Origin: Zygotorulaspora mrakii
Lineage: Eukaryota; Ascomycota; Saccharomycetes; Saccharomycetales; Saccharomycetaceae
Direction of reading: 5' to 3'
DNA: 64,000 nucleotides
Assembly: GCF_013402915.1 (NCBI RefSeq)
Contig: NC_050725.1
Location: forward strand, 744,001-808,000
Under the pieces are notes generated by a model. It was given only the letters and a program-made list of their open reading frames with translations. It did not search any database and was not told the origin of the DNA. Each line of letters opens with the position of its first letter. The first letter of the stretch is position 1. Positions 9,048 through 19,519 of the stretch are shown piece after piece. The translations under genes were made by a program, and so were the position numbers.

Positions 9048-12000
9048 ATGGCATCGCTTCAACTGAAGCCGTTGACTATTGATTCAAATAGCAGGCAACT
9101 AGATTCGAAGCAGAAGAAGTTTAATGCTAATATCCAGCGTGCGCTGGAACATTTCGATTCGGTTACTGAATGGGCAGATTATATTGCTAGTCTTGGTAAG
9201 CTTTTGAAAGCCCTGCAAAGCTGGTCTCCACAATTCCAAAATGTTAGATATTATGTTCCTTCCCCTTATCAAGTCAGTAGAAGGTTAACATCATCGCTAT
9301 CTCCAAATTTACCAGCAGGGGTTCATCAAAAAACATTGGAAGTATACACATTTATATTTGAGCGGATTGGGCAGGATACTTTAGCTGCAGAGTGTAACAT
9401 ATGGGTTCCCGGTATCTTACCGCTGATGACATATGCATCTATGTCGGTCAAGTCTCATCTAATTGAGCTATATGATAACTACTTAATAGAACTACCTTCT
9501 TCTACTCTCAAGCTTCTCATAAGGCCCCTATTGGCCAGTTTATTACCGGGAATCGACGACGAGAGCAGTGAATTTCAGCCGCTGGTCATGAAACTAATCG
9601 AAAATTTGAAAGAAAATTTAGCTGAGGACAGTTTATTTTGGCAGACATGTTTTCTTGTTATGATAACGAGTAAAGAGCGTCGTTTAGGTGGGTTAGTATG
9701 GTTGACAAAGAAGTTTCCGTCTTTGAACCCAGTACCACATCTGGTACTACAGAAAAATAGAAAGGGACAGGATAATCAAACTAGCGATGGAAGGGAAGAT
9801 AATATCAAATCAGATTTGAAAGAGATTAGAGAAGAAGCCTTTTCGGTGCTACTTCCTTCAGCCAAGGCACTATTGTCGCCAGAGCCTGGATTACTAATTC
9901 GTTGTATGGTTTGCTGTTTGGCACATGACAACGATCTGATCATTAAGAGGGGTATATGGGATTTACTACTGCAAAGGTTTCATTTGAACTCACCGGTACT
10001 GGACTGTTTAGTAAGTGCGTCGGATAAAAAAATGCTGACGATAAGTTGTTGTAAAACAACCTTAGAGAAAGATATGTCTTTGAATAGAAGGGTATGGAAT
10101 TGGTTATTGGGACCAGCCTTTTCTTCTACGGGAAATTCCACCAATTCTACTGCAGGGGCAATTCCTGATAAAGATCAAGATAAAACCCTGACGGTGAAGA
10201 GTAACGAATACTTTTCCCAACACGGTGCCAAAGCCATAGTGGATGGATTGAAAGACATGGTAAAAGTAGAGGCTACGATAATAACAGTATTCAGTATTTG
10301 TCTTTCTGTAATGGATAGATGGGAAATAGGCTCATTAATAATTCCTGAAATGTTCATTCCTTTGATGCAAGCAGCTCAAACATTCAAGCAGAATGCTCAA
10401 GTTATGAAAACTGCTAACACTTTCTTTGATACCGTGGAAACAAATATCATTTGGGGAAAAATTTATCAGCATGTCACGCAAACAGAAGATCTGGAGTTTT
10501 TAGATTTTATTCTGAGCTATTTCAATATTGCGAGTGATGAGGAGATTATCATTCGTCATTTACCTCTCGTTTTACTAGCTCTCCTGTGCCATGAAAGTGA
10601 AACTAAAGAAGGGTCTACCGACCTGAAAGAAAGCATTTATGAGGTTTGCATGAATTTGCTAAGCAACATTCCAGAAAGGGCGTTTTTACCATTAGCTGCA
10701 AGCTCGCAATTGAATCATGATGGTGCTCTTCCAAAAAGTATAGATATTCTCAAAAATATTACGGATTTTTATATACGTGTGTCTGATTCGGTTGTTTTGC
10801 AAGATATGGAGAATCTGAATGATGTTTCGCCACCTTTCGACCATCAAGAACTGACAATTTTAACGGTAAACCAAGCACATGAACTTCTTCTTGATAGCTT
10901 GAAAAATGACGAACTGGTCATAGAGGCGGCTCAAATTTTTATTTCGATTTATGAAAGAGTACCAGCTCACAGCACTGATGAAGAAGACGAATCACTCGTG
11001 TCTGATGGCTTGAATAACCGAAGATTAGTTGATGCAATTTTCATGAGAAGCAAGAAAGCTGCGGAAAAGCATAGTGACTCAGTTTATGGAATTGCTGAGA
11101 TTTTTAGTAAATATCTCTCCTCTCGTATTTCGCTCCTCGAGATAAACAAATTGTTGAAGCTTGTACTTTCAGCCCTGTGGAAATGTCTGGTGACACCATC
11201 TAGGCAGCTGAGTGCCGTTAAATGTTTATTGAGCCTAGAGAAATCTCTGGAGCCTGCGTATGTTGAGGGCGCCCTTTCATATGCTTTTCTACAGGAAAAT
11301 GACATATCCAAAAGCATTATTGTATTGGATCTTCTATGGAACCATCTCGAACCTAGATCGATAGTACTTCGTAGACCATTGGAACTTATGATTGATGAAC
11401 TGTTTCTGGAAGAAAATCCGCATTACTTGAGCGTGTCCAAATGGGTACTTTCAGTTCTGAATGCTGGCTCCGCTAATAGGCTGTTCTATTTTCTGACACA
11501 CAAGTTACTCGAATTTGATTTTCTAAACAGAAGCGAATTACAAGATTTGGATGATCTTGACAATTTCACATATCGTATTCAAGCGCTGACATCTGTACTC
11601 AAGACAAACAACAGAGTGGTTATAAAACTTTTTTCTTCCGAACTATCCTCCATAGATTCGCTAACTATTTGGCAAGATGAAGACATCTCTACTTATAAAA
11701 ATTTAGTTTTGGCTATTCTTTTGAGGTTCCTTGAGATGAAAAATAATCATAGTGCAAAAAGCATTCGCAGCTCACTCATTTTGCTGGAGTGCTTACTTAA
11801 CGGTACGGAGCGGAACTTCAAGAAAATAGTTATAACGCTCCTCGAGATGTCTTCACAGTATATTTCACAGGGGGGGCTGGACTCTGAACTCATAACTGTA
11901 GCATTGCTTAACATTGTTTCGAATGTTTTGAGGCTGTCACATGAAAATGGGATAAAACTAGATATCTTTGATGATAGCGGAACACATTTAAAATACGTTG

Positions 12001-14144
12001 ATTATTTGGTCACAAGTGTGTCCAATATCGAAAGTCCCTTGATTGTCACCTCATATATGAAGCTCCTTTCAGAGAGCTTAATATATTTCGAAAGTTTTAT
12101 GTTCCGAATAATTTTACTACTTAGTGCCTCTATTGTTGGATGTATTAAGAAGCTGTTTGAGAAAGAAAAGCGTATAGGTGGTTACTATCAATCTATATCT
12201 CTTTTATTAGGAGGTTTAGAAGAAATTTTAGAGGTCTCCCACAGCTTTCTTCTCACTGAAGAAAAGGAACAGTATTTTTCAGGAAGCAGTTATAAAGGTG
12301 ATTTCATTCAAAGCATGGTTTCTAACGTATTTTCTAGCGATTCTTCAACAAATGATGTCAAGATAAAGGGTGAAAGAGACGTCATTCTTCAGTCTTTTAG
12401 ACAAGTTGTAAATTGCTGCTTTGAAATTTGGACCTGGGCACATGGTCTTTACGTGGCTGATAAAAAGAACTCCATTAATCAAATGAACTACAATTCTTAT
12501 AAGTTCAAATTCGCAGCAAAAAAGTTACTCGAAAAACTTTTTACATTGGAACCCATCGAGGTCATCGAAGATTTAGTTCTTACCTCATCTGAAGAAACGA
12601 CCACTCTTATTCATGTGCTTGATGGTAATCGCCCAGCTTTATCGATTCCTTACCTCTTTGTCGGTATCATGCACCGACAAAACAGAAACACCTCTGTGAA
12701 ACTTTCAATCAGTGTAAACAGTTTTTTTACGACTGGTAATCGACTTGAATCATCCCTTATCAATAAGTTAGACTCAGAGGCGCTGGTTCGGTTTTTGATT
12801 GTATTTGCTTCCTCTTTAGAAAATGCTGCTATAGAAGACTTTTACTCAGATTTCTTTACTTTTTTCAAGGAGGTGTCGACCAACTATAACCTTTACGAAT
12901 CTATTTCAAAACCTATTCTTGTGTTTGTGGTTACCATGGCGCAAAAGCTAAGTAAGTCCAATTTTGGCCAACAGAAGAGGATTAGAAGAGAACTTTCAGA
13001 TTTGTTTACGAAATATCTTCCAAATGCTTTGAATGATTCACCCTTCAACTACGTTGATGCTCCCCAAACGTTCTCTGATCTGGAATCGATTGTGGAAAAT
13101 TTACAGTATGTTCTAAATGATGAGATCGGAGGTGATAGATTTAATAATTGCATGTCTACTATTGTTAACCAATGCGCCGCCCCTTATATTAAGAATAGAA
13201 CGGCCGAAATTCCGGATTTTGTTCTCAAATTTTCTCTAGAGGTCGCCAAAACAAGTGGGAAGGTGAAAAGTTGGCGATCCATGATTAATGATTACTTTTT
13301 CGATGACAAAAGCTTTGCTTCTCTCGCAAATAATAAGTTATGGCGACAAATTATTTTCGAGTGGTCTCAATATCCTGATAAAAAGTCAAGTTTGATAAAT
13401 GATCTTTTGAGTATTATAGATTCGAAGACCACAAGTATGGCCCCCAACTTGATAACTTTCACTGCTTGGAGCGAATCTGAAAACGAGTCTAAATGTCAAA
13501 GCTTCTTGAGGATAAGTTATTTGCTGATGATCTTACCAAAAAATTATTACTTACTGCATTTTCATGATCTAGTATCATGTGTATGTCAATATTTGTCTTC
13601 AGAGAACACCAAACTTAAAGAAAAATGTTGGATATTACTCAAAGCCATGCTTCTCAAATTCAATGTTTTACATTTCAATGATTATTGGTCAATGATCGTT
13701 TATTGTTTGCAAACAAATCTCCAAGCGTTTTACGAATCGTTGCAAATTCAAGCAGAAATTGATTCTGCTCATATTCTTCAAGTTTGCAAAACTCTAGATC
13801 TTCTTTTAGCACTAAATTTTGAAGGTTTTAGTGGCACCAATGAATGGCTATTCGTAATAGATACCATTAATAACATATACAAAACCTATCCATTTATGGC
13901 TTTGGTGGATAAAATATACGAATGCAAAGAATTTCAGATCGATAGACGCGATAGTACTGAACTAATCGATCGCACGAAGTTAAAAATCCCCTTGCTAGTT
14001 GGAATCAATTCTATCAAAAACCATGTGCAGTTGCGAACTTTTTTCCAAAATTTAAGCTATGCTCACTATGAATATATATACAGTTTGGGAGAAATTGATT
14101 TGCAGATCTGTGAAGACGATATATGTTCAGATATTTTTGCATGA
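9048..14144 (+). CDS. DOP1: Dopey-family protein Dop1
   Basis: 1698 residues, the same length as S. cerevisiae Dop1. The N-terminal Dopey domain is recognisable (FNANIQRALEHFDSVTEWADYIASLGKLLKALQSW region, residues about 25-60, cut here only for reference) and continues with PSPYQVSRRL and LPAGVHQKTLEVY. The rest is helical, HEAT-like and poorly conserved, as in the family. Dop1 is an essential peripheral membrane protein that works with Mon2 and the flippase Neo1 in endosome-to-Golgi recycling. It lies downstream of the thioesterase gene on the same strand and converges on MTQ2, matching the YDR141C-YDR140W order. Confidence 0.95.
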   Translation: MASLQLKPLTIDSNSRQLDSKQKKFNANIQRALEHFDSVTEWADYIASLGKLLKALQSWSPQFQNVRYYVPSPYQVSRRLTSSLSPNLPAGVHQKTLEVYTFIFERIGQDTLAAECNIWVPGILPLMTYASMSVKSHLIELYDNYLIELPSSTLKLLIRPLLASLLPGIDDESSEFQPLVMKLIENLKENLAEDSLFWQTCFLVMITSKERRLGGLVWLTKKFPSLNPVPHLVLQKNRKGQDNQTSDGREDNIKSDLKEIREEAFSVLLPSAKALLSPEPGLLIRCMVCCLAHDNDLIIKRGIWDLLLQRFHLNSPVLDCLVSASDKKMLTISCCKTTLEKDMSLNRRVWNWLLGPAFSSTGNSTNSTAGAIPDKDQDKTLTVKSNEYFSQHGAKAIVDGLKDMVKVEATIITVFSICLSVMDRWEIGSLIIPEMFIPLMQAAQTFKQNAQVMKTANTFFDTVETNIIWGKIYQHVTQTEDLEFLDFILSYFNIASDEEIIIRHLPLVLLALLCHESETKEGSTDLKESIYEVCMNLLSNIPERAFLPLAASSQLNHDGALPKSIDILKNITDFYIRVSDSVVLQDMENLNDVSPPFDHQELTILTVNQAHELLLDSLKNDELVIEAAQIFISIYERVPAHSTDEEDESLVSDGLNNRRLVDAIFMRSKKAAEKHSDSVYGIAEIFSKYLSSRISLLEINKLLKLVLSALWKCLVTPSRQLSAVKCLLSLEKSLEPAYVEGALSYAFLQENDISKSIIVLDLLWNHLEPRSIVLRRPLELMIDELFLEENPHYLSVSKWVLSVLNAGSANRLFYFLTHKLLEFDFLNRSELQDLDDLDNFTYRIQALTSVLKTNNRVVIKLFSSELSSIDSLTIWQDEDISTYKNLVLAILLRFLEMKNNHSAKSIRSSLILLECLLNGTERNFKKIVITLLEMSSQYISQGGLDSELITVALLNIVSNVLRLSHENGIKLDIFDDSGTHLKYVDYLVTSVSNIESPLIVTSYMKLLSESLIYFESFMFRIILLLSASIVGCIKKLFEKEKRIGGYYQSISLLLGGLEEILEVSHSFLLTEEKEQYFSGSSYKGDFIQSMVSNVFSSDSSTNDVKIKGERDVILQSFRQVVNCCFEIWTWAHGLYVADKKNSINQMNYNSYKFKFAAKKLLEKLFTLEPIEVIEDLVLTSSEETTTLIHVLDGNRPALSIPYLFVGIMHRQNRNTSVKLSISVNSFFTTGNRLESSLINKLDSEALVRFLIVFASSLENAAIEDFYSDFFTFFKEVSTNYNLYESISKPILVFVVTMAQKLSKSNFGQQKRIRRELSDLFTKYLPNALNDSPFNYVDAPQTFSDLESIVENLQYVLNDEIGGDRFNNCMSTIVNQCAAPYIKNRTAEIPDFVLKFSLEVAKTSGKVKSWRSMINDYFFDDKSFASLANNKLWRQIIFEWSQYPDKKSSLINDLLSIIDSKTTSMAPNLITFTAWSESENESKCQSFLRISYLLMILPKNYYLLHFHDLVSCVCQYLSSENTKLKEKCWILLKAMLLKFNVLHFNDYWSMIVYCLQTNLQAFYESLQIQAEIDSAHILQVCKTLDLLLALNFEGFSGTNEWLFVIDTINNIYKTYPFMALVDKIYECKEFQIDRRDSTELIDRTKLKIPLLVGINSIKNHVQLRTFFQNLSYAHYEYIYSLGEIDLQICEDDICSDIFA

Positions 14145-14206
14145 ATTCTATAGTTTTCAGTATAGCTGCACTAATTTAATAAAATGTTATGTCCATCAAA
14201 GTTAAA

Positions 14207-14869
14207 CTATCGAGTGAATCTGTAAACGCTTAAGACTTCCCATCCAGCTTTTCTGTGCATTATTAACTCCATTGACCAGCCATCCCTACTCATTCTTTCA
14301 ACAATTTGCTCCGGCTTATTCCTCGCACAAAATAATATGTAAGCAACTCCAGTAGGTGACAGTATTATATCCAACTGGTCGAGAACCTTGTTAGTAACAA
14401 CCATCCCATCGGTACCACCCAGTAGAGCTAAGTCAAGCCATTCATCTCTCTCCTCTTTTGTCGTTGGTACAGCTGGAACTTCCTCAGCAGGTACGTACGG
14501 TGGGTTGAATATCAACAAGTCCACTTCCTTGGATTTTATACAACGGTTCAAGTCACTCTGAATAGGCTCCAGATAACTCTTTTCACATTTGTTCCTTTTG
14601 GCTGCATCTAAAGTTGCATCGAGAGCCCATGGGCTTATGTCCGCAGCAAAGTATATAGATTGGTTCTTCGATGGGATACCGTTCTGCATCAGAAAAGTAG
14701 TTACGATGCCTGAGCCTGGTCCCAATTCACAAACAACTGATAAGCGGTTCTTGAATCTACTCTCCAAATATGGCAGTTCTTCTTCCAGTGTGTCCAGCAG
14801 TAGGAAGCTATCTTCCGACGGTTCGTAAACAGTATCATAGTCGCATTTTATATAAGGTGTCGGCAGCAT
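14207..14869 (-). CDS. MTQ2: eRF1 glutamine methyltransferase Mtq2
   Basis: 220 residues (yeast 221). It has the class I methyltransferase fold with the SAM-binding loop ELGPGSG at 48-54 and the catalytic NPPY motif at 122-125, typical of N5-glutamine methyltransferases (HemK/PrmC class). With Trm112 it methylates the GGQ glutamine of the release factor Sup45/eRF1. The open frame continues four codons upstream, but the first ATG is at 14869, giving [22 protein letters not shown], which aligns with the yeast start. It is divergent from RUB1 across 168 bp, as YDR140W/YDR139C are in S. cerevisiae. Confidence 0.95.
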   Translation of the reverse strand: MLPTPYIKCDYDTVYEPSEDSFLLLDTLEEELPYLESRFKNRLSVVCELGPGSGIVTTFLMQNGIPSKNQSIYFAADISPWALDATLDAAKRNKCEKSYLEPIQSDLNRCIKSKEVDLLIFNPPYVPAEEVPAVPTTKEERDEWLDLALLGGTDGMVVTNKVLDQLDIILSPTGVAYILFCARNKPEQIVERMSRDGWSMELIMHRKAGWEVLSVYRFTR

Positions 14870-15037
14870 GTTAAAGACCAATTTACTCTATCTTGTGAGT
14901 TCTTTTTCCTACTCTGTAAAACGGCATCGAGTTAAATAAATATGGAAAAGTCCTTATTACAAACAATATGAATTTCAGAGCTACGCAACTCTGCAAACCA
15001 TAAGGAACTCTTACAACAACTACAAGTATTGCCATTC

Positions 15038-15366
15038 ATGATCATAAAGGTGAAAACTCTAACAGGCAAAGAAATTGCCGTCAGCTTAAACAATGAAGAC
15101 CCCATTTACCGTATCAAAGAGCTTCTCGAAGAAAAGGAGGGAATTCCACCTTCGCAACAGAGACTGATATTCCAAGGGAAACAAATGTACGTATATCGTG
15201 CAACGTAATTTATGATTGCAAAGACAAGATTTTCAGTCTATTCATTTACTAACTTTTTATCCATGTCCTGGTTTACTGCAGCTCAGATGAACAAACTGTT
15301 TCCTCCGCAAAACTTGAGAATGGCATGCAGCTCCATCTAGTTTTGACACTAAGGGGTGGCAGGTAA
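15038..15366 (+). CDS. RUB1: Rub1/NEDD8 ubiquitin-like modifier, two exons
   Basis: Exon 1 is 15038-15186 and exon 2 is 15282-15366. Joined, they code for 77 residues, the length of yeast Rub1. The exon-1 protein starts [17 protein letters not shown] and contains the highly conserved [19 protein letters not shown] segment. Exon 2 supplies the end, finishing LVLTLRGGR. The 95-bp intron has a 5' site GTACGT, a perfect TACTAAC branch point at 15247-15253 and an acceptor CAG ending at 15281. It interrupts the isoleucine codon after GKQ, the same place as in S. cerevisiae. Rub1 is conjugated to cullins (Cdc53). The C-terminal Arg after Gly-Gly must be removed (Yuh1 in yeast) to expose the conjugating glycine. 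Confidence 0.96.
15187..15281 (+). other. RUB1 spliceosomal intron
   Basis: 95 bp with GTACGT donor (15187-15192), TACTAAC branch sequence (15247-15253), a pyrimidine-rich stretch and a TTTACTGCAG acceptor ending at 15281. Removing it restores the conserved Rub1 reading frame. The donor GTACGT is a known minor yeast variant of GTATGT. Confidence 0.95.
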
Positions 15367-15715
15367 TTTACTTTTAGATCTCATAGAGTTAACGACGACG
15401 GGTACTCCCTAGATTATCTGTTACTAATAAATGCCCGTGCAGTGCGCACTGTTTAGTCACAAGATACTTTAACTTGCTTGAAAGTATCACCCTCTATTCA
15501 TAAAATGTATAAAATCGCTAGCTGAAACTCTTTTTTAGTGATAGCTCTTTCTTTCTTTGGTGCGCCTACATGCTTCCAGTACAGTAGCGTTAGCAGAATA
15601 TATCACTCTGATAGCTAAAATGGTACAACGAAAAATTGGTCATGCATTTCAACGAGAGCACATCACAAAAGGAGGCAAGGAAAGGTTGATAAACGCGACA
15701 GCTACTTGTTCGGTG
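15367..15715. other. RUB1-CLF1 intergenic region
   Basis: 349 bp. The CLF1 reading frame stays open through its second half: an in-frame ATG lies at 15620 and the frame itself opens near 15557. An extended N-terminus for CLF1 therefore cannot be excluded. No RNA gene is visible. Confidence 0.35.
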
Positions 15716-17788
15716 ATGAGCCATGCAGACCAGGAGCAAATCTCAGCAGAGCAGATTTTAAAACAGGTGTATGAGAAGAGAAAGACCGTCAAGCCTTCAA
15801 CAAAAGTGGATATACTTGACCTCGAAGAGCTCAAAGAATATCAGCGAAGAAAAAGAAGCGAGTATGAGGGCTATTTGAAGCGTAATAGACTTGATATTGG
15901 ACAATGGATTAGATATGCACAGTTTGAGGTAGATCAACATGATGTAAGACGTGCAAGATCAATATTTGAAAGAGCATTACAAGTAAGTAAAACAAATATA
16001 CCACTGTGGATTCGGTATATTGATACTGAATTGAAGCTCAAGTATATCAATCATGCAAGAAATATTCTGGATAGAGCTATAAGTACTTTGCCTAGAGTTG
16101 ACAAGCTTTGGTATAAGTACTTGCTGGTGGAGGAGTCTCTAGAGCAGTATGACATGGTCAGAGCTCTCTTTGCGAAGTGGATCTCGTTAGAGCCAGTCTC
16201 CAATGCATGGGACTCTTTTGTTGACTTTGAAATACGTCAATCAAATTTGGAAAGTGTACGGCAAATTTATACGAAGTATGTGATGGTACATCCTCAATCG
16301 GAAACTTGGTTTAAATGGCTTTACTTCGAAAAAGTATATGGTAGCGTTGAATCGATTAGAAGGATATATTCTCTTGCGGTCGACACGCTCATCTCATTTC
16401 AAAATGTAACGTACGAGAATGATACTATTAAATTGATTATATCGTTCATAAATTGGGAAGCGAGTCAACAGGAATTCGAAAGATGCCGGGCACTGCTTAA
16501 GATATCTATCCAGAGGTGGCCAAAAAACCAAACACTGAAGAATGAGAGCGTCAGCTTTGAAAAAAGGTTTGGTGATGCCAATTTAGCGGAATATAATGTC
16601 GCTTGCAAGAGAAGATGGCATTATGAGAACAAATTGAAGGAGAAACCAAGAGACTATGACACATGGTGGTTATATCTTGACCTTGTTGAGAATACTTTTG
16701 TAAGGGATATGCCTTCTTCATTGGAGAAGTCAGTAACCGAGAGTAACCCGAACGATGTCACTAAAACGACTGCTTGGAAGCAATATATCCTTTTGTGGAT
16801 ACGATACTTAACTTATGTTGAACTTGATCTCGGCGACATATCATTGTGTCGAAACTTGTATAAAAGACTGATAAACGAAATCATACCGCATAAAAAGTTC
16901 ACCTTTTCCAAGGTATGGATGATGTATGCTAAGTTTGAAATAAGGCAAGGTGATATTCAGACGGCGAGGAAAATCTTGGGAAGATCTTTGGGTATGTACC
17001 CGAAGAAGAAAACCTATAAAGAATATATTTCACTGGAAATAAAGATGAAGGACTTTGATCGTGTAAGAAAGATATATGAAAAACTTTTGGAGTTTCGACC
17101 AGAAGATGTGGAGACATGGGTTGATTATGCTGAACTAGAGGAAAACTTAGGTGATGATGAAAGGTCTCGAGGAATATATGAAATTGCACTAAAAAATGCA
17201 ACCTCCAGCTTTCCACAAGAGGCTAGGGCAATGCTACTGGAAAGGTACATTGAATTTGAAAATGATGCTGAAGAATTTGGAAGGGCTAGAGAGTTATATG
17301 AAAGGTACTTAGTAGCCAGTGGATATTCTCCCAAGGTATGGATCAGCTATGCTTTGTACGAGAGCTCAGCTCCCACTGAAGCCCAATTGGAAGCGATACA
17401 GCATTCAAGGGAACAACAAGAGGGGAATGGGGAGGCAGAGGAAGAAGAAGATTCGATTGAATTTGAGATAACGGAAGAAAACAGAAGGAAATCAAGGTCA
17501 ATTTTCGAGAGGGCTTTGAAGTATTTCAGAGAACATGACGAACCTGCGAATAGAATCATTATATTAAAAGGCTGGATGAGCTACGAAGAGGTATACGGTA
17601 TTCGCGAAATTCAGAATGCTGTTAGTGGCAGAATGCCTAAAACAATTATGAAAGAGAACCCTGACGGGACGAAAGAATTGAAATACATATTCTCTGACGA
17701 CAAGAACGATAGACCAAACACCTCGAAGCTTCTGACGCTTGCGAGAAAGTGGCAGGAAGAGCAAGAGTCCAAGAATGGCGTTGCGTAA
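15716..17788 (+). CDS. CLF1: splicing factor Clf1/Syf3 (crooked-neck, HAT repeats)
   Basis: 690 residues from the ATG at 15716 (yeast 687). Clf1 is a scaffold of the NineTeen complex, needed for addition of the U4/U6.U5 tri-snRNP and spliceosome activation; it has also been linked to replication origins. The protein is a chain of HAT (half-a-TPR) repeats with the recurring W-x-x-Y/F-x-x-F/E pattern (WIRYAQFEVDQHD, WYKYLLVEESL, WKQYILLWIRYL, WVDYAELEENLGD). A near-invariant block LEELKEYQRRKRSEYEGYL follows the start. I chose 15716 because SAEQILKQVY aligns just after the yeast start. An in-frame ATG at 15620 would add 32 residues with no similarity I recognise. It converges on MSL5, as YLR117C/YLR116W do. 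Confidence 0.95.
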   Translation: MSHADQEQISAEQILKQVYEKRKTVKPSTKVDILDLEELKEYQRRKRSEYEGYLKRNRLDIGQWIRYAQFEVDQHDVRRARSIFERALQVSKTNIPLWIRYIDTELKLKYINHARNILDRAISTLPRVDKLWYKYLLVEESLEQYDMVRALFAKWISLEPVSNAWDSFVDFEIRQSNLESVRQIYTKYVMVHPQSETWFKWLYFEKVYGSVESIRRIYSLAVDTLISFQNVTYENDTIKLIISFINWEASQQEFERCRALLKISIQRWPKNQTLKNESVSFEKRFGDANLAEYNVACKRRWHYENKLKEKPRDYDTWWLYLDLVENTFVRDMPSSLEKSVTESNPNDVTKTTAWKQYILLWIRYLTYVELDLGDISLCRNLYKRLINEIIPHKKFTFSKVWMMYAKFEIRQGDIQTARKILGRSLGMYPKKKTYKEYISLEIKMKDFDRVRKIYEKLLEFRPEDVETWVDYAELEENLGDDERSRGIYEIALKNATSSFPQEARAMLLERYIEFENDAEEFGRARELYERYLVASGYSPKVWISYALYESSAPTEAQLEAIQHSREQQEGNGEAEEEEDSIEFEITEENRRKSRSIFERALKYFREHDEPANRIIILKGWMSYEEVYGIREIQNAVSGRMPKTIMKENPDGTKELKYIFSDDKNDRPNTSKLLTLARKWQEEQESKNGVA

Positions 17789-17883
17789 ACTGAATGATTA
17801 GTCTCTTTATTTGCAAGCTACTTGTTTATACTAATTTAAACTATTAAAATGAAGCATGATTCATACCTATACTACTGCAACGA

Positions 17884-19323
17884 TTATAGACCAGGGGGTT
17901 TTTGAAGGTCTTCTGGTGCTCCCACATCCTCTTCTGATGCAAGGCCCGGTGGACCATGGAGCGCTTGGAATTCGAGCTCACTATCAGCACCTGGAACAGC
18001 TGAAGAGGGTTGTAAATTCATGCCTGGAGGCAATGTATCAGGTTTGCTGAGAGGCTTTACTGAATTTGACAAGGTCATTCCGGGCACAGCCCACTGAATA
18101 GACTGGTCTATTTGAGAATCCATTCCTGGAGGTGGCGGAGCACCAAAACCTGTTTCTCCATGAGTAGATTGAGATAAATCTGATCTTCCGTAGTCATATT
18201 TATCAGCATAACCATGAAAAGACGATTGATCCGCTGTTGTCCGTGTGAAACGTGATTTGTAAGAGGATGACAATGGAGATGGTAAATTGCCGCCAAAACT
18301 GTTATATTTATTATGCCCTTTAACATCAAATTTTCTGTCTTGCGAGCTAAATTCCCTTGTGTCGGTATAACGATTGTACCTTCCGGATTGTGTCACTTGC
18401 GTCTGCTGATAATTATCCTCAACACAGTCATTCGTTACATGACCCTGCTGCCCGCAGTTCCTGCATTGAACTGTTCGAGGAACGCTTTCTGCACTGGGAC
18501 ATTCGTAATTTTTGTGTCCCTGTAAACCGCATGCGTTGCATGGTCTCTTGTCCTCTCTTAATGTACCATTTAGTTCTGCCAATTCCCTTAATTGGCCTCG
18601 CTTCAGATCGTTCTGACCCTCTGGAGAAGTGACTGCTCTTACTACGATATTTTCACATACTTTAATCCCTTTTTGAATTTTTTCCTCACTATCTGCAATG
18701 ATGAGACAATGTAAAGGATCAGAGAAGTTCATAGCACCTTTTGGCAAATCGTGAGCATTTTTACCCTCTTTCACCGATCCACGGCCTCTAATAGCTATTT
18801 TACACCCCGAATCTTCCTGTAGTTTCTTGAGTGTATTACCACGAGGGCCTAACAGAAGACCGACAAAATTTATGCCCGGATACTGGCTTACTGGAATGTA
18901 GTACTTATCTTGAAACTTCACAGGTCTTTTGTAATCCTCAGGTGCAACAAAATGCGGTAACATTTTCAAGACAATCTCAACTAGACGATGCCTTTCTTCT
19001 TCAAGCTTCCTTCTATATCGGTGTTCTCTTGTATTTATTCTTTTACCCCGAGTATCGTATGCTGGTGGTGGCGAAGGCGATCTATTTCTTTTCTGAGGAG
19101 GTCTTATGTCACTAGAACGCAGCTCTGCGGTCACCTCTTGAATTCTAAACATCGTTTGATATGCAGACAATTGTTCCTGGGTGAGAGCCCCAGCCAATCT
19201 TGTGGGTAGCTGAACCATGGTGTCCCTGGCTCTTTCTGCTCCTTTGGGGCCTCGGAGATCTACATTTCCTCGTTCTATTCTGCGACCCCTGTGGGCCACA
19301 TGCTCGAACCTTCTGGGATCCAT
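17884..19323 (-). CDS. MSL5: branchpoint-binding protein Msl5 (BBP/SF1)
   Basis: 479 residues. Msl5 recognises the TACTAAC branch sequence in the commitment complex and partners with Mud2. Visible parts: an N-terminal SPSPPP/basic segment around 80-105 that corresponds to the Mud2-interacting region; a maxi-KH domain from about 140 to 230 with [19 protein letters not shown] at 155-173; two CCHC zinc knuckles at 262-275 ([14 protein letters not shown]) and 287-300 ([14 protein letters not shown]); and a proline-rich C-terminus with PPPPGMD and several PPG(M/L) motifs that could bind the WW domains of Prp40. Start ATG at 19323. It lies downstream of CFT2 on the same strand, as YLR115W/YLR116W do. 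Confidence 0.97.
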   Translation of the reverse strand: MDPRRFEHVAHRGRRIERGNVDLRGPKGAERARDTMVQLPTRLAGALTQEQLSAYQTMFRIQEVTAELRSSDIRPPQKRNRSPSPPPAYDTRGKRINTREHRYRRKLEEERHRLVEIVLKMLPHFVAPEDYKRPVKFQDKYYIPVSQYPGINFVGLLLGPRGNTLKKLQEDSGCKIAIRGRGSVKEGKNAHDLPKGAMNFSDPLHCLIIADSEEKIQKGIKVCENIVVRAVTSPEGQNDLKRGQLRELAELNGTLREDKRPCNACGLQGHKNYECPSAESVPRTVQCRNCGQQGHVTNDCVEDNYQQTQVTQSGRYNRYTDTREFSSQDRKFDVKGHNKYNSFGGNLPSPLSSSYKSRFTRTTADQSSFHGYADKYDYGRSDLSQSTHGETGFGAPPPPGMDSQIDQSIQWAVPGMTLSNSVKPLSKPDTLPPGMNLQPSSAVPGADSELEFQALHGPPGLASEEDVGAPEDLQKPPGL

Positions 19324-19519
19324 TAAATTGAATATAATCTACTATATGGCCTCCTCTAGTTGCTTCAATTTTTGTCTAATTTGAAGAGGTTCATGCTCAT
19401 CTATATATATTTTTACAAGCTTTATCGTGTGGAAGTATATATCGAATCGAAGAGCAGCTGCCACTGATCTTCGAGAAGTCCCGCGTCCAATAAAATCCCT
19501 GTTTGGATTATCACAGGCG

